A stretch of DNA of 64,000 nucleotides from Orthonyx spaldingii (taxonomy: Eukaryota > Chordata > Aves > Passeriformes > Orthonychidae), in assembly GCA_013397795.1 (NCBI GenBank), contig VZTJ01003244.1, positions 34,745 to 98,744 of the forward strand, in the 5' to 3' direction. The notes beneath the pieces are model-generated. The model was given only the letters and a program-made list of their open reading frames with translations. It was not told where the DNA came from and did no database searches. A program made the translations under genes and the position numbers. This document shows, piece after piece, positions 55,191-64,000 of this stretch (positions within the stretch are counted from its first letter, which is position 1; each line of letters begins with the position of its first letter).

Positions 55191-58100
55191 AACACGCTCT
55201 GTCGAGGCAAAGTCTCAGGGTCAAAGGGACTTTCTGCTGTTCTTGGAGTTTCTCATACATGGTAAATAAAACCCTCCCCACCAAGATCACAGAGCTGCAT
55301 CTGTTTCCGACCTGTCATCAAAGAATTACCTCACCTTTTAAAGCAACTGCTCAGCATTAACACCTGGAACTTTAGCTAAAATTTAGGTTTTGGCATAAAA
55401 GAGCATTGTGAGGGAGAGAGAGGAACAGCTGTCTGAAGAGCGATGATGAGAGAGGACAGAGATACCCAGCACTGGTGAGCTCCTCCCTGTATCTATGTAC
55501 CATGCAGGCAAAACTGGAAATCCTCTGAGTGTTGCTGTTGTTAATTTAACTACTTTTTAATTGCTTCTATGCAATGTAGGAAAAGATTCCTCACACTAAC
55601 CATGGCTTTTCTTGCATTGCTTCATCACTGCTTCATGTTTCCAAGGCTTTACATTTTAGTGTAGCAACATATGATTTTGTATAATAATTTGCTTCTAAGA
55701 GTACTCAGAACTGTAAATTCACTTCTGTTTCATGCTGGAAAAATAAAATTTCCTTCAGATGAGCTGAACATATTGCACATTTGGTGTGTTCATCATATCC
55801 ACATGCTGTGATGAATGGCTAAAACTTAAAAAAAAAAAGTAAGGAGGAACTTTATAGATTGAAAATATTTAGCCTACATTTCCAGTATGAAAATAATGCT
55901 ATAGACCATAAATGGCCTTTCTGATATACATTTTATGTAACTCAATATTTATCCAGAAGGTATTGAAAAATCTGTCCTTTTTCAAATTTAGTGAAGCATA
56001 ATCAAGAACAAATAAATCCATGTGAATGTAAACTTTCCCATTTTTTCTAATAACCCAGTAAAACCTAAGCCTAAGGGGATTCTAATAAGACTAAATGAAA
56101 GCAATTCTGTACAAATATTTTACTGAGAGGATTTTTTAAAAAATTGGACAGTTTGCAGTAATTTATTGCTGAGAATAGAATGAAATAAATTTCTAGGAAA
56201 GTTCGTATTAATTTTAATAGTCTCATATTTTTGCCATTATTGCATCAATACTTTTTCCTCTGGATTCTTGTTTTTTTTCCCCTTGGTACTGAACAAATGA
56301 AAAGAAGGATCAAATTTTCTTGAATCACAAAAGACGTTCTCAGTACGTAAATAAATCCCAAGTTAAGTGTTCACTACCTGTGTTGCAAAGTCAAAAGCTG
56401 TCCTTCCAAATTAAAACATTTCTGCCCTTTATACTTTACCTGACAGAATCTCAAGTCCCAGCTACATTTTGCTTTTGGATCTTCACCATTAAATGTTTTT
56501 GCCTATCCCCAGTCAACCAACTGCTGGACCAACTTCTCCTTCCTGTTACTTTTCTTGACCTGACCTTACCTTTCCCTTGCATGTCTCTTTTCCTCCTGTT
56601 TTGCTATTTATTGCTACCTCTGCATTCACATCTGCCAACTTTTTTAACCATTTGTCCTTGTTAAAAGTGGGAAAGGTATGTTGCAAAAGAGACAATTTTT
56701 CTGTTTAATCCTGTTAAGAATTAAACCTAAGCTATGTCAAATTTTATACAGATGTTAGGAGGCACAGAGGCATCACAAGTGCTACTCCACCATCCATTTT
56801 TAACCACATTCTCCCAAGTCATTAAATATGAGATCAACAAAAATTTAAACAATGGAGAACCGTTTACTTTTCAGTAGCCTTGGTTTTGGTAGTATTGGGA
56901 AAGGAATTTGGGAGTGGAAACTCACAAAAAAATCACACCAAGACAGCTTTAGTAAAAAAAAAATTAAACAGGATCAACACACAAGCAATTAAAAAAAGGA
57001 TAAAAGAAGTTTCTGAAACACATGAAAATGAGTCTGCTCCAGTAGCATCAGTGCAAGACCCCCATCAGCAATTTCCATTTCCAGTTCTTGAAATGTTGGT
57101 AGGAACCAAGAAAGAGAAATCACTTTCTTTCTCACACTGTCTGGGAATTCAGGGAGCCAAGCAAGGCTTGTTTTCCTAGGTATGAAATAAATCTTGCCTC
57201 TTCATGGATTTTTACTGATGTGACTGATTAATTGCAGACAGTTGGAAAGCAGAAATCTGGTAAATCAAAGGGTATTTTGTAAATCAAACGGGTTTTTTTT
57301 GTTTGTTTTACATATGTTTAAAAGAATGTAGGAAAATCTGATGCCAAATCAAAGACACAGTATGTCTCATCTTCATTTAGGAATAGTGAATCTTAAATTT
57401 AGGCACAGAGCAGCTTGCTCACATGGAGAGAACTGACTTGCTGGACAGCTGCTGCTGAGTTTCTGTGAGAAACCAGCCAAACAGCAAAATGATCCATTGA
57501 AGAGGGACCCACTCACTTAACTTCTGCTGGAAGAAGACAGTAAGAACATGGAAAACTTCTGTAAGCCAAGTGGGTAATTATCCTGGCACAAAGTTAAATT
57601 TATTGCCTTTCGAGATAGCAAGGAACTTTAAAATTTGATATATGATTTCTGTGCTCTGACGTTGGGCACTCTGGCAGAATACTTGTCTAAAAAATGCCCT
57701 GAACACCTTGACACTTCAGGTTACCTCAGTGCTACATATTGATTGAACGAGGTCTCAGTAACTGGAATTTCAGGTGTTTCATCAGGGAAAGACAGCACCA
57801 GCAAGCAAGCTCAGCTGACCCACCTGTGCATTAATGACAATAAAATGTAATTACACAAAGCCACTGTGATCAGGTTGCTAGCACATCCCCTAAAATCTCA
57901 CTCATTTCCAAGAATCAGACTTTCAGTACAGACAATAAAGGCTTTTGAGATATCTTATACCTTAACATGCACAGCAACCCTGTCAACAAAACACAAGTCT
58001 GTTTAAAAAGAAGACGCTGTGATGGACTTCTATGTGCTAAAACCCAGTGGAGAACAGCCACACATGATGCTACTAAAATAGGACTTAAAATGTAGCCTCT

Positions 58101-59875
58101 TACTAAGGCTTCATGCTGTGGGACACATTTTTAAAAAATAAACTGTTATTAAGGCAGGCTATTTTGGAGAAATTATTTCAAGTGATACACAAAATATTTG
58201 TATTTCACACAAAATGCACTCAGAGTCTCAAAAGTGCTAAACATAATTTTAAAATTGTATTTAGTGTAATCCCATAAACGAATTTTTCTACTGCATGGAC
58301 TATACGTCCCTGCTTCGATCAGGAGCAAAAAACTTTTCGTACATATATTAATTTTTCAAACAACTTCATAAGGAAGAAGAAATTATATGAAATAAAGCTA
58401 TATTTAGGGTTTTTTATGAATGTGAAGCAGAACTTTAGGGCTTAGTTTTTGGCGGGGTTGTTTTTGAGTTTTGTTTGTTCATTTTAAATAATTATTTTTC
58501 AGTCTTGAAAACAATTTCACTCACTTTTCCAATCCATAATTTTTCATTTTCAGATGTTTCTGCATTTGTGAATTCTAGCAAGAGCATCTAAGAGTCCAAG
58601 GATAATTGCTTTTTGTCTCTGTAAATATTTTTAGCCATAAGAAACTGAAAAAAATATTACCTATGTTCATCTCTGCACAGCCAAAGCATATTAGAAAATC
58701 ATATGTGGCAATTCAAAGAATTTTACCTGTTGTAGATACTGATGGTGAATTTGAGAATGGAGCAGTCACTTAAAAAAAAGTGTTTTAAAATATACTTTCC
58801 AATGTTTAAATGATGAGTGAGCAAAGTATTTGCTTTCAAATTTCTCCTGAAGAGTTTTTGGAATGATAACAATATTAATGGAGTGAACAAAATGGAAAGG
58901 ACTGCTTCTAGCATTTTTTCAGCCTTAGACCACATGAAACCATAAAATTCTGTTAGATATGAAGTTTTTTCTATAGAGGTGATGGAATATATTCATATTA
59001 TACGTGAGATGGGAGGTCTTACTAAAAATGTCCTAATTTTTTTGGATTGTGGTGTAAAACACAAACTAGGAACAATATTAGTTTAACACACACCATGGAA
59101 CTATTTTCATAAATAAGCAGAGTCAGAAATGCTACATGGGTGTATCTGAGAACACTCACAAAAAATAATAAAAATTTAATAAAGATAGTTTAATATTGTG
59201 GTAATAAAAATAAATTTACTAAGACAAACCTAAATTCTTGCTAATGTCACAGCATTAGTGTCTGCTGGGCAGTTTAATGGGAGTTGACAGCGCTGAACCT
59301 GAATCGGTGAGACCTTGTGGAGGCCTTAAACCCATCTGCTCCTGAAACTCCAGAAGGGTAGAAGCCCTGCTAATCTGTATGTGAAGAATTATGAAACTAT
59401 CACGTAATTGTTCATACTGACTGCAAATAGCTTTCTTTAATTTAAAGAGGCAGACAGGCAACATTTGGAGAAAATGATTAATGAATTTTTAATGACTTAT
59501 CTGTATCCTGGTAATAAGACTGTTTTAAAATGTTAGCAAAAAGCATAACATAGAATCGAAATGAAGACAAAATAGGCAGTTCTGTTAATCAAATTAATCC
59601 CTGCTTCTTACCTTTGAAATAAAAACAGATTACATTGACTCATATCTATGAGTCAATATTGTGTATAAATCTCAATAAAGAAATTAATTGTTGAACCCAA
59701 ACACTAATAAAAAAGAAGATCCAGTGATTCCAGCACATTCAAGTTCTCAATAAACTGGGAGAGCAGTGAATTTTATACCAAGGTGATGTGTGTTTTATAT
59801 GACCTGCAACATTGTATATGGCTGTTAAAAAGTTTGTAAAATAGTTCTTTTAAAGCATTATGAATACAAAGTCTC
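55191..59875. other. Unique AT-rich non-coding DNA
   Basis: No gene, RNA or transposon was recognised in 4.7 kb. The plus ORF at 56320-56664 (114 codons) is a low-complexity Leu/Phe/Pro frame from pyrimidine-rich DNA and is not accepted. An imperfect ~20-bp duplication (GGTAAATCAAAGGG / TGTAAATCAAACGGG) lies near 57257-57293. Confidence 0.5.
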
Positions 59876-60379
59876 GGTGATCCAGCAGTGTGCAGCCAAG
59901 AGAGCTGCACTGGGAGGAGCGTTGCCAGCAGGTGAGGTCACTCCTGGAGTGGTGGGTGCAGTTCAGGGCTTCCCAGGACAAGAGAGACACGGACATTCTG
60001 GAGAGAGCTCCACGAGAGGCTCCAAAGGTGGCAGAGGGACAGGAGCATGGCTGGAGCGTGTCTCCTGTGAGGAAGAGTTGAGACAGCTGGGGCTGTTTAT
60101 CCTGGAGAAGGAGGCTCGGGGAGGGGCAGAGTCTTAAGATGCACCAGGAGAAGTTTAGGTCAGACATCAGGAAAAAATTCTTCACTGAAAGACTGATAGG
60201 GCACTGGAATTATCTGCCCGGGGAGGTGGTGGGGTCACCGTCCCCGGATGTGTACAAGAACAGCCTGGTCGTGGCACTCGGTGCCATGGTTTAGTTGATG
60301 AGGAGGTGTTAGGACATAGGTTGGACTTGATGATCTCAAAGGTCTTTTTCAACTTAGTTCATTCTGTGGTTCTGTGACT
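59876..60379 (+). mobile_element. CR1 LINE fragment (~500 bp), 3'-complete
   Basis: Plus-strand CR1 landmarks in order: GTGGGTGCAGTTCAGGGCTT, GGAAGAGTTGAGACAGCTGG, TTATCCTGGAGAAGGAGGCT, AGACATCAGGAAAAAATTC, GGAGGTGGTGGGGTCACCG, GGTTGGACTTGATGATCTCA and the tail CATTCTGTGGTTCTGTGA. Frames are broken. Directly followed by a second CR1 in the same orientation. Confidence 0.94.
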
Positions 60380-60429
60380 AATATTGATGTAGATAAATTC
60401 TCGAAGAGTGGGTACGAAGAGAGAATGGA

Positions 60430-60703
60430 ACTGCACCAGTGCCAGGACCAGAGGGAGTGGCACACACTAAACCACAGCAGGTTCCCTGTGAACATCAGGA
60501 ATGTTCAGGAAACATCCTACCTGAACGTGGTTTCCCTGCCCCAGCACTGGCACAGCTTTCCCAGAGGAGTCCTGGTCTCCACCCTTGGAGTTGTTCAAAA
60601 GCCTCCTGGATCTGGGCACTGGGTTGCACCAGGAAGTTGCACCAGGTGGATTCTTGAGGTCCTTTCCAACCTCAACCATTCTCCTTCTCTGATTCTAATG
60701 AGA
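60430..60703 (+). mobile_element. CR1 LINE fragment, second copy in tandem
   Basis: GGTTCCCTGTGAACATCAGG, CCCAGCACTGGCACAGCTTT, CTTGGAGTTGTTCAAAAGCC and GGTCCTTTCCAACCTCAACC form another CR1 3' portion. Its body differs from the copy just upstream, so this is a separate insertion of a different subfamily. It has a short local duplication TTGCACCAGG x2 (60626-60650). The stretch 60380-60429 may also belong to it. Confidence 0.9.
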
Positions 60704-61502
60704 CATTATGAAGACTGAGAGACACTGAGTTATACAGGTTCATTATTAGCAGTTCTGTCCATTCCACATTGCCCCCACAATTAACAGCATCGTACCATCC
60801 CTGTAACAAATCCGTTGCTACAGCCAAGCTGCACAATAAGGAAAGAAAGTCAATTGTTTTACAACCACAAGATTTTCATAGCAAGAAAATACCTCTAATA
60901 GTGATAAGCATTACAGAGCCTCCTAATGTATCAAAGTGTTCTGTTTATTAAGGAAATAAACATTTAATCTTTACAGGTCTGCGCTAAAAGTTTCTGATCT
61001 CCTGAAGGAAATGAAACAGGAACAGTTATTAAAAGCTTTCAAACTCAGGAAGGGTGTTCTTTCCCTTATGAGCCTTGTTGTAATCCTAAGGTGTGTCTTA
61101 ACTGTATTTACCAGTGGAGCAGCTGGTGTGATTTTGCCAGGGATATACAAATTTTCAGGGACATTCCACTAGATTTTATTTTCTTGGAAGCATTTCTTTT
61201 CAATTTAAGTCCACACGAGCCTGGATTCACACCTCTTATGTTAATTTTTTGGTCTATATAAATTTTATTTATCTTTTGTCCTTTCTATTTATTGAGAATA
61301 AGACAAATTTATTTTTTTGTCTCCTGCATACGTCTATTTTTATCTGAATTGTCAAGAGACACCTTAAAATCAAACACTTTAGTACTTCATAGTTAGGGAT
61401 TATTTTTGATAGGATTATTTCTTTTCCAGCAGGCTAAAGTTTATTATATAAATAATATAACAATGTGGTTATTTATAATAATTGTCTGTATTATTTTCTT
61501 TG
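60704..61502. other. Unique AT-rich non-coding DNA
   Basis: Nothing recognised in about 800 bp. Confidence 0.5.
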
Positions 61503-61676
61503 CTGCAAGGACACATTGTTGGTTCACAATCAACCTGGTGTCCACTAGGACCCCCAAATCCTTTCCTACCAAGTTGTTTTCCAGAGGCAAGGTGCCTTGC
61601 ATGTCCTGGTGCCTGGGGTGATTTCTCTCGAGGTACAGGGAGTTTCCCCCTGCCCAGCTTCATGGGGTTCATCAGG
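61503..61676 (-). mobile_element. CR1 LINE internal fragment (~170 bp)
   Basis: Plus-strand view: GTTCACAATCAACCTGGTGT, CCACTAGGACCCCCAAATCC, TGGTGCCTGGGGTGATTTCT and AGCTTCATGGGGTTC match the ORF2 segment of CR1 several hundred bp from its 3' end. It lacks both termini, so it is a remnant of a larger copy or an internal deletion. Confidence 0.85.
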
Positions 61677-63964
61677 GATGAAATGGTGAATAAGCACTAT
61701 GGAAAAAAAACACATTCACAACAGAATTTAGTTTCATTCATCACAATTTACTGTAATCATACAGGTAAACAAAAGTCAAGGTTCACTCTCCTGAAGAGAA
61801 TTGTTGTTGATAGGTTTGATTTCTTCTTTAGTGATTATAAGTGCAAAATTAACAGTAATTAAAAAAAGGGAAGGGTACTGTTGACCAGAGATTAAAGAAA
61901 TGAAGGTTTTTAGAACTAAACTGAGTTAAAAAAATATAAGATACCATAAATAAAGGTATGTATTTTCTAGAAGATATTTAAATCCTTTGTAGCATTAAGT
62001 TGAAAGTAGTGCCAGGGAAGCTTGGATTTCTATATACAGGAAAACACCTCTTAGGTTAACTACATACTCCCAATCTATTATTTTCCTCTCTGCAGAATAA
62101 TGGCTAACAGCATGTATGCCTCAATTCCCCGTTTGTAATGCAGGATGGTAATGTACACATTTCATGCTCTGAGAAGCCCCTGGGGACACCCTGGTGCTGC
62201 CCAATTTCTGCTCTGTATCCTCTCTGACAGACTGATTTGTCAAAGGCAAAGCAGATAGAAATAATCCTGACTTAAATTCTCCTTCTTGTAAAAGAAAAAT
62301 GGATTCTGTAGCTCTTCATGTAAGGAAGTTATATTGCTGAATAACTACTCCTTTAAATGACCCAGAATTATTTGGGGAACTGGCTGATCCCTTCCTGTAA
62401 CCCCTACTCATGGTACACACTCACACGAACCAGTCTGATGTAATTGTTTCTTTTTCAATAGCAGCAACTACCAAATAGTTTTCATGATATTGCCAGTGTT
62501 TATTGCAAAATAAAAAAAACAGTTATTGCTGAATTTTTCCAGTTCTCCTGAATAACAGATCTAAGGAAGGACCAATATGTAAATGCCTTGCTAGGGACTG
62601 AATTCCTCTCCTCTCCCATTCCATTCTACAGAATGCTCCCATCCCCAGCTGTCCAAACCATATGGGAATATGAAGCACTGGGAACGGGACACAGCTTGCT
62701 CACTGCACAAGTTTGTGTACAAACTAATTCTTTCCCTAACAGTTAGTAATCTTTGCATGAAAAAAGGCTAAACAATAATGGGGGAACTTCAAAATCACAC
62801 AGATGGATTTGCCAGTACCATCAGAAAAAACCCCCCCATGAGATATTTTTAGTTCTGTATTGAGCCTAAACTAACAAGTGATGCTCTCATTTCACTTAGG
62901 AAAACAACAACTGCTCTACAAAACCACCAAAAGGAGGAGCGTGGCACTTGCCCTCCAGAAAAGATCAATTTGAGATTCAAGGAAAGCTAAGTTGGATCTC
63001 AGGCAAGGGAAAGAAAATTGCAAACCAGCACACTATCATATGTTAGTGAGCTAGTTAACTCAGTTCACCAGATGAAATCTTAGTTGAAAATAACTGTATA
63101 AAGTACCTTAAATTTTGATTGATGACAATAATGGCAATACGTTAAATGTCAATGATGGGTGGCTGAGCTGACAAGCAGTTATTCAGTGACATGTAACGCC
63201 AGCAATTGTATTCCACTGGTATCTTCACATGTGCTGTGCAGAGCAGAGGGAGAATTTGGAATAGAGTTTTTCTTGGGGTTGCTTCTTTTTTTCCTTTCTT
63301 TTTTTAAGTGGTGCAGAAGAAAACAATATTGTTTTCAAGATTCCTCTCAATCTGCCCATATTAACAATTTCGAGTAGTGTAAATTGGCATAGCGCTGCAG
63401 AAATCAGGAAATATATATCTGCCTGGTAACTCCCCCATTTTATTCTCTTTTTATTAACTGCAATCAGGACAATTCCATGAAAGTTATAGTGAGGCAAAAT
63501 GTAAATCTATTTGGATTAATGGCTCCTTCTGCTCCTTCATCCTCTCATATTATGGAGTTTGAACTTGTCTTATTTTTTGAATTCTTTTATTCATGTGATA
63601 GAAAAAGTTCAGTTGTGGGAAAAACCAGGTATTCTACAAGTGCATCATTTTTTTTTTCACCTAAAAATGTCACAGGAGCTTTAAATGAATCGGCGTTAAT
63701 TGGAAATGATCAGAAATACTGAAGAAAGTTCTTCATTCTATAATTAACAACAGAATTTCACTACGTGGCTGTTTACTAGAATGAGCCCTTACAGCTTTTT
63801 TGAAACCATAGGTTTCTCTCTCTGCAGTGTCTGAAATAATACTCAGTAATCAGCGAGCAAAAATCTCCCTTTTTAGGTTTGGATAAATCTCACAAGCAAA
63901 TTAAAGCTATTGAGTTATACTTTCAGCCCAAAGCTAAAAAGTGAAGAAAAAAAATTAAACTGAT
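61677..63964. other. Unique AT-rich non-coding DNA
   Basis: No gene or repeat was recognised in 2.3 kb. Confidence 0.5.
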
Positions 63965-64000
63965 CCCTTCCCTTCCCTTCCCTTCCCTTCCCTTCCCTTC
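63965..64000. repeat. (CCCTT)n microsatellite, cut by window edge
   Basis: Seven perfect CCCTT units plus one base run to the last position of the window, so the true length is unknown. The complementary strand is an AAGGG purine tract. Confidence 0.97.

Noticed and set aside
56320..56664. 114-codon plus ORF rich in Leu/Phe/Pro
   Set aside because: Pyrimidine-rich low-complexity sequence gives hydrophobic residues in any frame; no start context or homology seen.

Overview
The window looks like avian nuclear DNA, most probably from a passerine-like bird. The evidence is the repeat content. There are about 17 fragments of the CR1 LINE, whose 3' end reads roughly GGTTGGACT..GATGATCTT..AGGTC..TTCCAACC..ATTCT.TGATT. 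There are also about a dozen endogenous-retrovirus (ERV) LTRs or internal pieces of types I recognise from bird genomes, mostly ERVL. The DNA is AT-rich and non-coding. I recognise no host protein-coding gene, rRNA, tRNA, snRNA or CRISPR array. All ORFs are short, and the best ones lie inside retroelements. It reads as a gene desert or a large intron. The chromosome cannot be told from the sequence.

Layout. 1-6.4 kb: unique DNA with one CR1 3' end. 6.4-7.8 kb: a repeat cluster with a probable LTR promoter fragment, a (TGAT)n microsatellite, and one CR1 inserted into another with an 8-bp target-site duplication (TSD). 7.8-13.1 kb: unique. 13.15-13.53 kb: a minus-strand LTR with its polypurine tract still attached. 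13.5-21.8 kb: unique with two small CR1 tails and one exon-like island near 20.5 kb. 21.8-22.3 kb: a CR1 split by a 255-bp solo LTR with a 6-bp TSD. 25.8-29 kb: two ERVL-type LTRs and a CR1 tail. 33.6-34.1 kb: an LTR on minus. 37.3-43.6 kb: the densest cluster. It holds a decayed ERVL pol fragment (RNase H to integrase) interrupted by a 139-bp LTR-like insert with a perfect 5-bp TSD, then a 920-bp minus LTR, two minus-strand CR1s and a 1.1-kb ERVL LTR. 46.7-51.7 kb: four plus-strand CR1 pieces (one 0.9 kb, with a reverse-transcriptase FADD box) and a 240-bp LTR related to the one at 21.95 kb. 54-55.2 kb: an LTR between two CR1 tails. 59.9-61.7 kb: three CR1 fragments. The window ends inside a (CCCTT)n microsatellite.

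No genes work together here. What the sequence records is an order of transposition: CR1 into CR1, LTR into CR1, LTR into ERVL pol, and another LTR beside it. Nothing I saw supports a new functional system. The most informative signals are these nested insertions with readable target-site duplications, plus a few unexplained exon-like or GC-rich islands that need comparative data. Repeat-family calls rest on remembered consensus features and not on a database search.
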